From: Planctomycetaceae bacterium
GTDB lineage: Bacteria; Planctomycetota; Planctomycetia; Pirellulales; Pirellulaceae
Reading direction: 5' to 3'
NCBI GenBank assembly: GCA_002685655.1
Contig: NYXM01000178.1
Coordinates: 1 to 27,710 of the forward strand
DNA: 27,710 nucleotides
A model generated the notes under the pieces. The model ran no database searches, was not told the origin of the DNA, and worked only from the letters and a program-made list of their open reading frames with translations. The position numbers and the translations under genes were made by a program. Of this stretch, positions 7,318-16,753 are shown in pieces. Numbering within the stretch: position 1 is the first letter of the stretch; each line of letters starts with the position of its first letter.

Positions 7318-10300
7318 ATGTCGTCAGAAGCATCGGTCAGCGGCGAGGCACCCAGGCGTCGGGCGTATTGGCTGCCTTTGATCGTCCTCGTGGCGGGTTC
7401 GATTGGTGCGGTTGCCTACATGTTCCGAAGGGACAATGAAGATCCTGTCGCCGTACCGCTGACGGATGTCGCGGAAAAGGACGGCTTGGAACCTGAAGCT
7501 GTTTGGGAGACCGAGTTGTTTGCTGACGCCGCGTCCAAGCAACTGAATCTGCTGGCGGAAGCGATAGAGGAACAAGCCGAAATCGACCGCTCGGCTTTGT
7601 CCACAATCGTCGTGCCAACCATTTCATGCGAGCGACTGCGTCCCGAGTCATTACAAGAGGCTTTTGCTGACGAATCGATCACCGTGCTTCGCGGCTTTGA
7701 GAATCAGCCCAATACCAACTCGGCTCGCGGTGTTGAAGTACTCCTTGAATCGCTGAAGGCTCTGAAGAAACCACTGGCCGGTGCGTCTGATATCCACGTA
7801 AAGTTCAAGATTACTGGCGTGGATGTTGGCGAGTCGGCCGTGACGACGAATGTCATCTATCAAGCCAGTGGCCGTTTCGTTCTCCACACGGTTCAGCAAA
7901 CTGGTGTTTGGTTGTGCCAGTGGCAAAGAACGCACATCTCTAAGCCCCCCTTATTGGAACAGATCAGCGTTGACAAGTTCGAAGAGGTTATTGGGCGCGG
8001 AGCGACGGGGGCCCTGTTTGCCGATTGCACTGAAGCCGTCTTTCGGAATGAGCCGACATTTGCCGAACAACTCCTGCCTGGTATCGACTATTGGCGAGGT
8101 AGCATTCAAGCACAATACGGAGTCTATCCGTACGGACACCACGGAATCGCGGTCGGTGATGTGAATCGCGACGGGCTGGACGATGTCTATGTCTGCCAAC
8201 CGGCTGGCTTGCCAAATCGACTTTATTTGCAGAATCTCGACGGCACGGTGACTGACGTAGCTGCTTCCGCCGGCGTTGACTGGCTGGACCGCTGTCGCGG
8301 TGCGCTGCTGATCGATCTCGACAACGATGGAGATCAGGATCTGATCGTGTCACTGAACGAGATGATCATCATCATGGCCAACGATGATGAAGTATTTTCG
8401 GAAAAGACGGTCTTTCGGCCGACTGGCGATCCGGGGTCGTTGGCGGCAGCCGACTACGACCGGGATGGCGACCTCGACGTGTTTGTCGTCAACTACGGTC
8501 AACGATTCTTATCCGATGGCGAAAGCAGCGGTCCGATTCCGTATCACGACGCCAATAACGGTGGACCGAACATGCTACTGAGGAACGACGGGGACTGGAA
8601 CTTCACCGATGTAACTCGGCAATGCGGCCTTGACACGAACAACCGCCGCTGGAGTTTCGCGGCAAGTTGGGAAGATTACGACGCTGACGGTGACACCGAT
8701 CTGTACGTTGCCAACGACTTCGGACGAAATAACCTCTACCGAAATGATGGCGGAACGTTTGTTGATGTGGCTGCCGAGGCCGGGGTTGAAGATATTGCGT
8801 CAGGGATGTCCGCATCCTGGGCCGATTACAACCAGGATGGAAGGATGGACTTGTACGTGGGCAACATGTTCTCATCGGCCGGACTGCGAATCTCTTATCA
8901 GGATCGTTTTCAGTCCCAGGCAGACGGGAGTGTACGAGCTCAATTCCAGCGGCTCGCACGAGGCAATTCGCTGTTCCTCAACGCCGGCGATGGAACATTC
9001 GACGACGCGAGTGTGGAGGCAGGGGTCACCGTCGGCCGCTGGGCCTGGGCATCGAAGTTCGTTGACATCAACAATGACGGACTGGAGGACCTCGTCATCG
9101 CAAACGGATTTGTCACGGGCACAGACACCAAGGACTTGTGAAGTTTCTTTTGGCGGCAGGTCGTGTCGCAATCACCTACGTCAACGACAGATAGCAGAGA
9201 TGCGTACGAAGCTGGCTGGTCGCAGATTCTAGAATTCGTGAATACGGGTGGATCGTGGAGTGGCCATGAGCGAAACAGCTGCTTCCTTAACACCGGTGCC
9301 GCTCAATTCGCGGATGCGTCAGCCGCGGCTGGATTGGACTTTCTCGATGACGGACGTTGTGTGGCTGTAGTGGATTGGGATTTGGACGGAGATCTGGATC
9401 TGTGGCTTTCGGCCCGTACGGGACCGGGTTTGCGATTCGTGCTTAACGACGTTCGTGACACCGATGGCGGCGGAAACCACTTTCTGGCCGTGAAACTGAC
9501 TGGTATGTCCTGCAATAGGGATGCAATTGGTGCCCAAGTCGAGCTGACTGTTGAGGGTACGAAGTTGATCCGGACGCTGCATGCTGGCGACGGCTATCTG
9601 TCCCAGTCCAGTAAATGGGTTCATTTCGGTCTGGGAGACACCGCGTCCATCGAGCAGTTGCGTGTGCGCTGGCCGGGCGGAGACGTTGAGGAGTTTCGCG
9701 GTTTGACAGTAAACACGCGCTTCGAACTCGTTCAAGGCCATGGCCAGGCGGTTGCATGGCAGGCGCCGCAGCGACAGGTCGTGTTGAAGGAATCCCGGAT
9801 CGAAACGCGTCTCGAACCCACGCCAGCTCGTCTCGTGCTGTTCGATCGGATTCCGCTGCCCCACTTGCGGTACACGGACTTCAACGATAACGAGGTCACA
9901 CTTCTGGAAGAAGGAAAGGGCCCGGTACTAGTCAGCCTGTGGGCGACATGGTGCGCACCGTGTTTGGTGGAGCTGCGAGACATCAAGAACGCCGAGCAAC
10001 AATTGCGAAAGAGCAACCTTGAGATTGTCGCCCTGAGCGTAAATGGTCTTGGCCAAGGTGACTCGTCAGATATGCTGCAGGCCAAGCAGTTCATGAGGCA
10101 GCAACAGTTTCCGTTTTCCGCCGGTGCCGCCCATGTCGACTTGCTTGACAAATTCGATGCGTTCCAAGACGTGCTCATCTCATTACGAGCTCAGTCGGGG
10201 CAGCTGCCGTTGAGTTTTCTGATTGATGAGTTTGGACGTTTGGCTGTCATTTATCCTGGTCCCATCAATATCGAGCAGTTGCTGTCGGATGTTAGAATGC

Positions 10301-10968
10301 TGAATTCGACGCCGACCGAAGCCAGCAACGCCGCATTTCCCTTTGCCGGTCGTTGGTTCGCGCGGCCACACGAGACTGGCAGATTGCTGGTCAAGTTTGC
10401 ACGGGAGTTTAAAGAGCGTAAGCACCCAGAAGACGCCCTGCGATTCGCGGGCCTGGCGGCGGACCTGGCCACTCGCGATGGCATTCCGCCGGAACTCACG
10501 TCCGAACTCGCTTCGATGTTCTTCGAAGCCGGGACCGCAAGCCTGCAACAGGATTCCTTCGAAGAAGCACAGCGGCAGTTTCTTGAAGCTGTGCATCTTC
10601 GTCCAAGTTGGGCCGAAGCTCACACAAATCTAGCGAATGCTCACCGTCAATTAGGCGCCAGTAATGAGGCTATAAGGCACTACCAGATCGCGGTGCAGAT
10701 CGATCCTCAGTTATTGCACGCGCACTTCAATTTAGGCGTCATCCGTCTTGAACAGCGGAACAACGCGGCGGCGGTTGCCCATTTCCAGGCGACCGTCGAG
10801 ACGAACCCGGACCTCGCGGACGGTCATCACTATCTGGGCATCGCACTGGCACGACTCGGCCGCACGAGGGAATCTGCTAGTCACTTGGAAACTGCAGTGC
10901 GGCTTGATCCAGCGAATGCCGCTGCACAACGAAACCTCGATTCCGTATTAGCGGGGCAGACTCCATGA
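7318..10968 (+). CDS. Candidate selenoprotein: CRTAC1/ASPIC-UnbV-TlpA-TPR fusion with in-frame TGA at 9139-9141
   Basis: About 1216 aa if the single TGA (residue 608) is read through. I start at the ATG at 7318 (GGAG at 7304-7307) because it leads into RRRAYWLPLIVLVAG, a signal anchor; the upstream frame runs antisense into another gene. Order: signal anchor; a domain of about 220 aa of unknown fold; FG-GAP repeats from about residue 265 (DVNRDGLDDVY, DLDNDGDQDL, DYDADGDTDLY); the TGA; more repeats (DWDLDGDLDLW); ASPIC/UnbV about 721-808 (GAQVELTV, HFGLGD, VRWPGGDVEEF); a TlpA-like thioredoxin domain with WCAPC (Cys879, Cys882); and at least three TPRs from about 1095. The TGA context is TKDL-TGA-SFFWRQVV and the downstream frame is unbroken for 1.8 kb. 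The upstream half alone would lack ASPIC/UnbV and the downstream half would lack any export signal, so one protein is the better reading. Alternatives are a recent nonsense mutation or a base error. The stop overlaps the next ATG (ATGA). Confidence 0.75.
9150..9171 (+). promoter_or_regulatory. Bacterial SECIS-like stem-loop just after the in-frame TGA
   Basis: Pairing T9150-A9171, T9151-A9170, G9152-C9169, a bulged G9153, C9154-G9168, G9155-C9167, G9156-T9166, C9157-G9165 and A9158-T9164 leaves a five-base loop GGTCG (9159-9163). The loop starts 17 nt after the TGA. Bacterial SECIS elements sit immediately 3' of the UGA inside the coding region with a G in the first two loop bases. As I recall the E. 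coli fdhF element, it also carries GCAGGTC at the loop, the string present here at 9156-9162. Energy was not computed. Confidence 0.65.
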
Positions 10969-11936
10969 AACTTTGGTGCTTCCTCATCTGCGCGGGCCTT
11001 GCGGCTGTCGGAAATCGATTGCAGGGGCAGGCCGTTCTTCCGGCGACGAAAGAACACGCTCTTGCGAAGATTCAACAGTGGGGTGGAACATTCTTCGTTG
11101 ATACACGTGTGCAAAACAATCCGGTCCTGCAAGTTTCTTTGGGTGCATCGAGTGTTACCGACGACGACCTGGCTACGCTGGCGGTCTTGCGAGATCTCAA
11201 GATGATCGACCTCAGCTTCACGTCGATTAGTGACGTCAGTCTGCAGCAGCTTCAGCCGCTGCAAGAGCTAATGGCTCTCAACCTTGACTCAACACGAGTC
11301 AGTGGTGCCGGACTGAAACATCTGACGACGCTACCGCACCTGAAAGTTCTTGGCCTGGGAGGATCGCAAACCACGGACAGGACGCTGGTGCATTTAATAG
11401 GATTTGCGCGGCTCAAGCGTTTGGATCTGAGTAGTTCTCGAGTGTCCGACGAAGGACTGAAACATCTCGCCGGCTTGCCCGAATTAGAGCAAATCGACTT
11501 GCTGGGGACGCGAATCACAGATGCCGGTTTGTCGTACCTCAGTCGAGTCCCCAAACTGACGAAGCTCAGTCTCGTTGGCACGCCGTTGACCGACAAGGGT
11601 GTCAAGCACCTTGCTCAGAATCTACGCCTGCAGATGCTGGTGGTCGATAACACGTGGATCACCGATGACGGTCTCGAACATCTGAAAAAATCCACCACGT
11701 TGGAAACGCTCTGCCTCGGCCTCACGCGGATCAGTGATAACGGTCTAAAGAATCTCGCCGGGTTAAATAACCTCCACACGCTGAGTCTCTCAGGAACTCG
11801 TGTCAGCGACGCGGGTCTGAAACAGCTGAAAGGACTGACCAGGCTGAGAAAGCTCGTGCTCAGTTTCAGCCGGGTTAGCGACACAGGTGTCGATAAACTC
11901 CGATCGGTACTGCCTGACTGTGAGATACAGTGGTGA
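10965..11936 (+). CDS. Exported leucine-rich repeat protein
   Basis: A 323-aa protein with an N-terminal signal (MKLWCFLICAGLAAVG) and then about ten leucine-rich repeats with a period near 24 residues, for example LKRLDLSSSRVSDEGLKHL and LHTLSLSGTRVSDAGLKQL. The (T/S)-x-(V/I)-(S/T)-D-x-G-L pattern is the cysteine-free, RNase-inhibitor-like variant common in planctomycetes. There is no catalytic domain and no membrane anchor beyond the signal, so it is probably a periplasmic protein-binding solenoid. Its ATG overlaps the stop of the preceding gene (ATGA), so it is translationally coupled to the candidate selenoprotein and probably serves the same process. It is unrelated by sequence to the FG-GAP proteins. 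Confidence 0.92.
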   Translation: MKLWCFLICAGLAAVGNRLQGQAVLPATKEHALAKIQQWGGTFFVDTRVQNNPVLQVSLGASSVTDDDLATLAVLRDLKMIDLSFTSISDVSLQQLQPLQELMALNLDSTRVSGAGLKHLTTLPHLKVLGLGGSQTTDRTLVHLIGFARLKRLDLSSSRVSDEGLKHLAGLPELEQIDLLGTRITDAGLSYLSRVPKLTKLSLVGTPLTDKGVKHLAQNLRLQMLVVDNTWITDDGLEHLKKSTTLETLCLGLTRISDNGLKNLAGLNNLHTLSLSGTRVSDAGLKQLKGLTRLRKLVLSFSRVSDTGVDKLRSVLPDCEIQW

Positions 11937-12121
11937 TGACGAGTCACCAACGAGCTACCGAATTGGGGGGTATTGGGAGGGGTAGTATCGCTGGAGGGAA
12001 TAATCTGCGACAACAGTGGCTCAAAGATTATACGCCAGAAACAGAACGGCCCGTGGCATGGTTCCGCCGACGTGGCGGACGGCCAATCTGATCGATGGCA
12101 GGCTAAAAGGAGCCATTCGCG

Positions 12122-12352
12122 ATGAAGAAGTACTTTTTACTCGGTTCACTTGCTTTAGGTCTTGGTTTGTACGTCGGTTGCGGCGATAGTTCCATCGTGA
12201 CGGAGGATGTGGCACCCGCCACCGCGGAACAGGAAGCAGAATGGGATGCGGAGATGGAAAAGTCGATGGCTGAAGGAGAGGCTTTGGCGAATGAAGAACC
12301 GGGCGCAAGTCCCTCCGGCGCGGATGCCGGTAGCGGTGCGGATGGCAAGTGA
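12122..12352 (+). CDS. Small acidic lipoprotein
   Basis: A 76-aa protein. A strong Shine-Dalgarno (AAAGGAG, 12106-12112) precedes the ATG by 9 nt. The signal MKKYFLLGSLALGLG runs to a lipobox-like YVGC (Cys20). The mature part is only about 56 residues, rich in Ala, Glu and Gly (EQEAEWDAEMEKSMAEGEAL), with no second cysteine; it is probably partly helical or disordered. It has no family I can name. It is followed immediately by a Rho-independent terminator and preceded by about 185 nt of non-coding DNA, so it is probably transcribed on its own. Small lipoproteins of this build are frequent beside DUF1559 genes in planctomycetes, and one lies 2 kb away here. Confidence 0.85.
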   Translation: MKKYFLLGSLALGLGLYVGCGDSSIVTEDVAPATAEQEAEWDAEMEKSMAEGEALANEEPGASPSGADAGSGADGK

Positions 12353-12364
12353 GCGATTGGGTTA

Positions 12365-12400
12365 GGGCATGGGAGCCGCTGAGGCCCTCATGCCCTTTTT
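12365..12400 (+). terminator. Rho-independent terminator after the small lipoprotein gene
   Basis: GGGCATG (12365-12371) pairs with CATGCCC (12389-12395), with further internal pairing GG.GCC/GGC.CT, and is followed directly by TTTTT (12396-12400). Only the plus-strand side carries the T-run, so it serves the small lipoprotein gene, not the convergent CRTAC1 gene. Confidence 0.85.
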
Positions 12401-12451
12401 AGTTTCCCGCGTATCTAAGGATTGTACTTTGTGCCGGAATTCGTTTGCGCG

Positions 12452-14209
12452 TCACTCCGGATTTGGCTCATCCAAGACAATCTCCTGATCGACGGCGACC
12501 TCACTTAGATATTGTCTGTGTCCACTGGGCCAAACAACTTCCACCGCACACGGCTCTTTGCGATCGCCAAGACCAAAGATGAGCGCCGGTTGATTGGTTG
12601 ACACGTAGCTCGTTCCACCGCACAGCTCTTGAAGTAACACGGTTCCTTCCGCTCGTACGATGACGCGGCAGCCGATGCCCCGGCGGTTGCTCAGGCGGCC
12701 ATGAAACTGGAATTTCAGCCAGTGACCGTGTTGCGAGTCGTTGCGCAGAATTGCCGTGGGTTGATTCTGATGAACGACTGCCAGATCGGCGTCACCATCC
12801 GCGTCAAAATCACACCACGCCGTGCCTCTCCCGACGTACTTCGTGCTGAAAAAACCTCCAGCCAACGGGCCACAATCCTGCCAAGAACGTCCGTTAAATG
12901 CGAGAAGTTGAGGATGCATTTTGTGACGCAGATTGCCTGGATAGTTCTCGATGTGTCCGTTTGTCACAAAGATATCTTGCAATCCATCCTGATTGAAATC
13001 TGAGATGACGACGCCGAAACCTAAGTAAGGCTTGGTGGGTTCATGCAGTCCAGCAATCCCAGTAATGTCCTGAAACCCGTGTGAGCCGAGATTGTCATAC
13101 AGCGTATTGGACTCATCTTGAAAGTGCGTCGCATAGATATCCAAGAATCCATTGTTGTTCAGGTCACCCACACCAACTCCCATGCTTGCTTGAAACGAGC
13201 CGTTTCGATCCACGGCGCATCCCAGCAGATAAGCGTTCTCCGTGAACCGAGCGGCTCCCTGATTCAGAAAGAGGAAGTTGGCGGTGGTGTCGTTCGCGAC
13301 GTAAATGTCAGGCAATCCGTCATTATTGAAATCTGCGATCGCGACTCCAAGAGCCTTGCCACCGTCGCCGACCAAGCCGCGCTGTCGAGCCTCGCGCGAG
13401 AACGTTCCATCTCCTCGATTCACAAAAAACTCGTCGGGCCAAGGGTCGAGATCCCTTGGGTGGCAGATGCGAAACTCTCCCTCTTTCGTTCGACATTCCA
13501 GGGGATCCTGTGGATCGTAAATCAAGTAATTGCAAACGTAGAGATCAAGGTCTCCATCAAGGTCTAGATCAGCCCACGCAGCCGAAGTGCTCCACCTTTC
13601 ATCGTTAACATCGGCTGACTCGCCGACCTCTTCAAAGGTGCCGTCGCCCTGGTTCTTCCAGAGTGCGTTCCTGCCTACGTTTGTAAGGTACACGTCGTCA
13701 AATCCATCGTTATCGTAGTCGCCAATCGCGACGCCCATCCCATACCCGAACTCCGCTAAGAAGCTGCATTCGGTCGTCTCGATAAAACCCTCGCCACCTT
13801 GATTTTGGAACAGCGCGTCGGTGGGCTGAGAAGAATTGGCGTCTTGTGTCGGGTCGCCGCCCTGGTTCAGGTAAAGATCCCAGTGGCCGTCGCGATCGTA
13901 GTCGAGCCAACCGCAGCCGCCTCCCAAGGTTTCGACCATAATCGATTGACCTTGCTCTCCATTGCGATAGAGGTGGGACAGGCCAATCTGCTGGGCAACC
14001 TCGGAGAAGTCAATCGCGGGGACCCATGCCGTGGAGGAAACTCGCTGCTCAGCGTTCGCCGCTTTCTGACGCGAGAATACGAAAGGGGACGTCTGATCAG
14101 GCGGTGTTTCGTTGGTCTGGCGATCGTGGCAGGCAACGCTTGTCGTCAGCAGAACCAACAGCAGGCCCCACAGCGGCATCGCCGTGCATTTTTGCCAGAG
14201 ATCCGCCAT
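12452..14209 (-). CDS. CRTAC1-family lipoprotein with FG-GAP repeats and ASPIC/UnbV (short form)
   Basis: About 585 aa. The frame opens at 14260, but that ATG lies inside the terminator hairpin of the upstream gene, so I use the ATG at 14209, which begins MADLWQKCTAMPLWGLLLVLL and leads to a lipobox-like TTSVAC. There is no TPR-like region: FG-GAP/VCBS repeats begin soon after the signal (DYDRDGHWDLYLNQGG, DYDNDGFDDVYLTNVG, DLDLDGDLDLYVCNY, DFNNDGLPDIYVAND) and the protein ends with ASPIC/UnbV (GIGCRVIVRAEGTVL, LIFGLGDR, VVWPSGHRQYLSEV). This is the minimal CRTAC1 layout, with several cysteines in the repeat region (ECRTKEGEFRICHP) that could form disulfides or bind metal. It is the last gene of the long minus-strand block, separated from the DUF1559 gene by a strong terminator, so it probably needs its own promoter or readthrough. 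Confidence 0.9.
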   Translation of the reverse strand: MADLWQKCTAMPLWGLLLVLLTTSVACHDRQTNETPPDQTSPFVFSRQKAANAEQRVSSTAWVPAIDFSEVAQQIGLSHLYRNGEQGQSIMVETLGGGCGWLDYDRDGHWDLYLNQGGDPTQDANSSQPTDALFQNQGGEGFIETTECSFLAEFGYGMGVAIGDYDNDGFDDVYLTNVGRNALWKNQGDGTFEEVGESADVNDERWSTSAAWADLDLDGDLDLYVCNYLIYDPQDPLECRTKEGEFRICHPRDLDPWPDEFFVNRGDGTFSREARQRGLVGDGGKALGVAIADFNNDGLPDIYVANDTTANFLFLNQGAARFTENAYLLGCAVDRNGSFQASMGVGVGDLNNNGFLDIYATHFQDESNTLYDNLGSHGFQDITGIAGLHEPTKPYLGFGVVISDFNQDGLQDIFVTNGHIENYPGNLRHKMHPQLLAFNGRSWQDCGPLAGGFFSTKYVGRGTAWCDFDADGDADLAVVHQNQPTAILRNDSQHGHWLKFQFHGRLSNRRGIGCRVIVRAEGTVLLQELCGGTSYVSTNQPALIFGLGDRKEPCAVEVVWPSGHRQYLSEVAVDQEIVLDEPNPE

Positions 14210-14230
14210 GAACCGAGTCTGGGGTGGTTG

Positions 14231-14265
14231 AAAAAAAAGGAGATGGCTGTCAGCAGCCATCTCCC
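14231..14265 (-). terminator. Rho-independent terminator of the DUF1559 gene
   Basis: Read on the minus strand: GGAGATGGCTG, loop CTGA, CAGCCATCTCC, then eight T. The arms 14239-14249 and 14254-14264 are a perfect 11-bp stem and the T-run is 14231-14238. It lies 31 nt after the stop of the DUF1559 gene. Confidence 0.95.
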
Positions 14266-14295
14266 TTGAAGTTTCTCGAAAGAGACGAACCCCGT

Positions 14296-15363
14296 CTAGG
14301 GCATCTCAAAAGGAACTCCGTCATTGCGAACGCCCATGCTGTAACGTGTCACGTTGTTAACCGTCTCCGCAACAAAGCGAACACTTCCATCACACAAAGC
14401 AGTCTGAGCTCCGCCGGGGTGATTGCTGCTCCATCCATGACAGCGCCGATCACCTGCGCCTTGTAGCCACTGTGGGTTTTTGTTGTTGATCGGATTCCGC
14501 ATCGTGTTGATCGCGCCAAAGCCACTTATCCATGCGCAATCATCCGTTTCTCCCTTATCGTGTGGTCTTGTCGTACTGTTTCCACCTCGCCAGTGCATGT
14601 CCTCGAAGACCAGCATCGTATTGGATGTACCGTCGAGAATCTCAGCGAGCTTAACAGTGCCGTGATATTTGAATACTCCATTAATCCTGGTCTGATTATC
14701 ATTGAGGCTCTCGCCGTTTACCCAAGGCGTGCCCGGGTTCCGGCCTTTTCTGAACATATCCCTGAAAGTGGGAGGAGCCTCACCATTGAAATCAGGAACA
14801 CGGCCGCAATCTTTCCAGCCTCCCCAGATGTGGCCTAGGTTCCCTGAGTAATCCGTACCAGCGGCAACATTACCTCCCCCATGACGGTAACCGGAGCGTT
14901 GGTTGTTTCTACGTATAGGGTCCTGAGTGTTGGAGGGGCAGATTAGGGCCTGGACTACCGTCTGTTTAAGGTTATTCGGTATTCTGTCCAAGTTCATCCG
15001 TTGGTTGTACCAACGCCGGTCGCCGTAGATCCGGTCCTGCAGGGGCTGTTGCTCGATAAACGGCAAGACTGCCACAATCCAGGAAAGCTGGTTCCAGCGA
15101 CTCTGTGGATTTCCTGGGGCCCGACTGTTTCCCAGATCATTATTCCAGGGCAGCGTCTTGTACGTGTCCTCGTAGTTGAGGCAAGCAAGACCGAGTTGCT
15201 TCAGATTGTTGCCGCACGACATACGACGAGCTGCTTCACGGGCGGCTTGGACAGCAGGTAGGAGAAGTGCGACAAGGATACCAATGATTGCAATCACCAC
15301 CAGCAGCTCTACCAGTGTGAATGCGGTCCGTGACCGTAGTCGTCCAGGATGGTTGAATGACAT
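14296..15363 (-). CDS. DUF1559 pilin-like protein with prepilin N-terminus
   Basis: About 355 aa from the ATG at 15363, which has GAGGAAA upstream at good distance; the frame extends to 15393 without support. The N-terminus has a type IV prepilin signature, RTAFTLVELLVVIAIIGIL, followed by the amphipathic helix PAVQAAREAARRMSC typical of DUF1559. The C-terminus has the H-X9-DG motif (HPGGAQTALCDG). The family is greatly expanded in planctomycetes; members are probably processed by a prepilin peptidase and assembled at the cell surface or in a pseudopilus, but the function is not established. It is followed by a perfect-stem terminator. Placement between a TPR gene and a CRTAC1 gene may be functional or incidental, since these genes are scattered widely in planctomycete genomes. 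Confidence 0.95.
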   Translation of the reverse strand: MSFNHPGRLRSRTAFTLVELLVVIAIIGILVALLLPAVQAAREAARRMSCGNNLKQLGLACLNYEDTYKTLPWNNDLGNSRAPGNPQSRWNQLSWIVAVLPFIEQQPLQDRIYGDRRWYNQRMNLDRIPNNLKQTVVQALICPSNTQDPIRRNNQRSGYRHGGGNVAAGTDYSGNLGHIWGGWKDCGRVPDFNGEAPPTFRDMFRKGRNPGTPWVNGESLNDNQTRINGVFKYHGTVKLAEILDGTSNTMLVFEDMHWRGGNSTTRPHDKGETDDCAWISGFGAINTMRNPINNKNPQWLQGAGDRRCHGWSSNHPGGAQTALCDGSVRFVAETVNNVTRYSMGVRNDGVPFEMP

Positions 15364-15485
15364 ATTAAGTTTCCTCGAAAACACAAAGAACAAAACAAGG
15401 TGACAGCTTACATCTTATTCATAACTTGTACATGGCGAGTATAGGTTGCCAGGCCCGCAGAAAAATCCTTCTGCCAGGGGGGGAG

Positions 15486-16664
15486 CTAAGGGTTTTTTCT
15501 GGTTTTCTCGCGAAGACGCCTCGCTACCAACGCATCTCCACATTTGTCGGCGTATAGGACCATCTTCTGGAGCAATTCGTTCGAGATGGATTGCGTATCC
15601 GGCATCTGCAGGCAGTCACGCATGAGGTCTTTTCCGAGCACGGCCAGCGTCTGGTATTTGTCGACACGCTGCAAGTCCTTGTTACGACGGCAGATAGCAG
15701 CCATATTGTGGAGAGTTTGCCCGTCAAAGGGATGTAACTTCAAGGCGTGAAGATACGCACGCTCGGCCTCGGCGAATTCCTGTCGGCTCTCATGCACCCA
15801 GCCCTTGAAGCGCCAGAACCGGCTATCCTCAGCCGAATCTTGGGGCACTTGGGCGAGCAATTCGGTGACACGATCTTCCTTTCCGCGGAAACAGGCTAAG
15901 TCCAAATGGAATGCCAGAATCTCCTTGTTGTGGGGAAACCGATCAAGCAGTTCGGTCATGACACGTTCAGATTTTGACCTCCCGTCGGATTCCTTTTCCT
16001 CACTTGTGTCATCGAGCGCACTTGACCGAACCAAGTGAAACGCTTGCGCCACGAGAAATGTCTCGTCTTCGGGCTTCGATTGCAGCCATCGTTGGTTCAG
16101 ATCGTATCCGTTGGTAAAGGTGATCCAATCCGCGCCGATCAGATAAAGGTAGGTTTCAGGCACATCACATCCTACTTGGATCGCTCGCCGCGCTTCGGCG
16201 ATCATGCGAGCACGCTGTCTCGACATGGCGTAAAAGAAAATGAGTCGCCGATGCGCTTCACTAGCGTCCGGCTGAACACGAAGGATCCGCTGGCAAGTTG
16301 CCGCTGCAGCGATCGGCTGGTTCAATTTGCCGAACTGCAAGTGACTCAATTCAAGCAGTGCGGCAGGGCTGCGCGGGTCGGTGTCAGGTAGATGATAGAG
16401 ATAGGTGGCGGTTCGAAGTTCCTCACCTTGTAGACTCGCGGCTTCCGCGGCATACAGCCAAGGAAGCGCAACCTCTGGCTGCCATTGAATCCAATCCGTC
16501 GCCAAACTTTCCAACTGTACCCACTGTTGCGACTTGTGTGCATCCTCGCAAGCCGCCTTGAGTGTTGAAACACGGTACCTGCCGTAAACGAGATAGGCCA
16601 GCGAAACAACACATACCACGGCGGCAACGATCAACAGTCGTGTGACATTACGGCGATAACGCAT
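15486..16664 (-). CDS. Membrane-anchored TPR protein
   Basis: A 392-aa protein starting MRYRRNVTRLLIVAAVVCVVS, one signal anchor followed by an exported helical domain. Degenerate tetratricopeptide repeats run through the rest, clearest at AAATCQRILRVQPDASEAHRRL and FAEAERAYLHALKLHPFDGQTL. There is no catalytic or haem motif. It lies 89 nt downstream of the Sco1-CRTAC1 fusion gene on the same strand and is probably part of that operon. TPR regions in this locus also occur at the C-termini of the candidate selenoprotein and of the heptahaem cytochrome, so a role in assembling or docking the exported redox proteins is plausible. No family name beyond TPR can be given. Confidence 0.85.
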   Translation of the reverse strand: MRYRRNVTRLLIVAAVVCVVSLAYLVYGRYRVSTLKAACEDAHKSQQWVQLESLATDWIQWQPEVALPWLYAAEAASLQGEELRTATYLYHLPDTDPRSPAALLELSHLQFGKLNQPIAAAATCQRILRVQPDASEAHRRLIFFYAMSRQRARMIAEARRAIQVGCDVPETYLYLIGADWITFTNGYDLNQRWLQSKPEDETFLVAQAFHLVRSSALDDTSEEKESDGRSKSERVMTELLDRFPHNKEILAFHLDLACFRGKEDRVTELLAQVPQDSAEDSRFWRFKGWVHESRQEFAEAERAYLHALKLHPFDGQTLHNMAAICRRNKDLQRVDKYQTLAVLGKDLMRDCLQMPDTQSISNELLQKMVLYADKCGDALVARRLREKTRKNP

Positions 16665-16753
16665 GGTGTCGGCGCGACGACGGCAGTTTGCTCGTCCGCG
16701 AGATTTCCCACATCAGTGAACCATCTCGGCGAAGGCGCAACATGTCTTCACGC

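Noticed and set aside
9163..10968. Independent gene starting at the GTG at 9163
   Set aside because: The start lies inside the hairpin after the TGA, has no Shine-Dalgarno, begins in the middle of an FG-GAP module and lacks an export signal although its TlpA and ASPIC/UnbV domains are normally exported. Continuation of the upstream frame explains it better.
12063..12079. TCCGCC/GGCGGA hairpin upstream of the small lipoprotein
   Set aside because: Only six pairs and no T-run; insufficient for a terminator or riboswitch call.
14210..14260. N-terminal extension of the short CRTAC1 gene to 14260
   Set aside because: It would place the start codon inside a perfect terminator stem and add residues before the lipoprotein signal.
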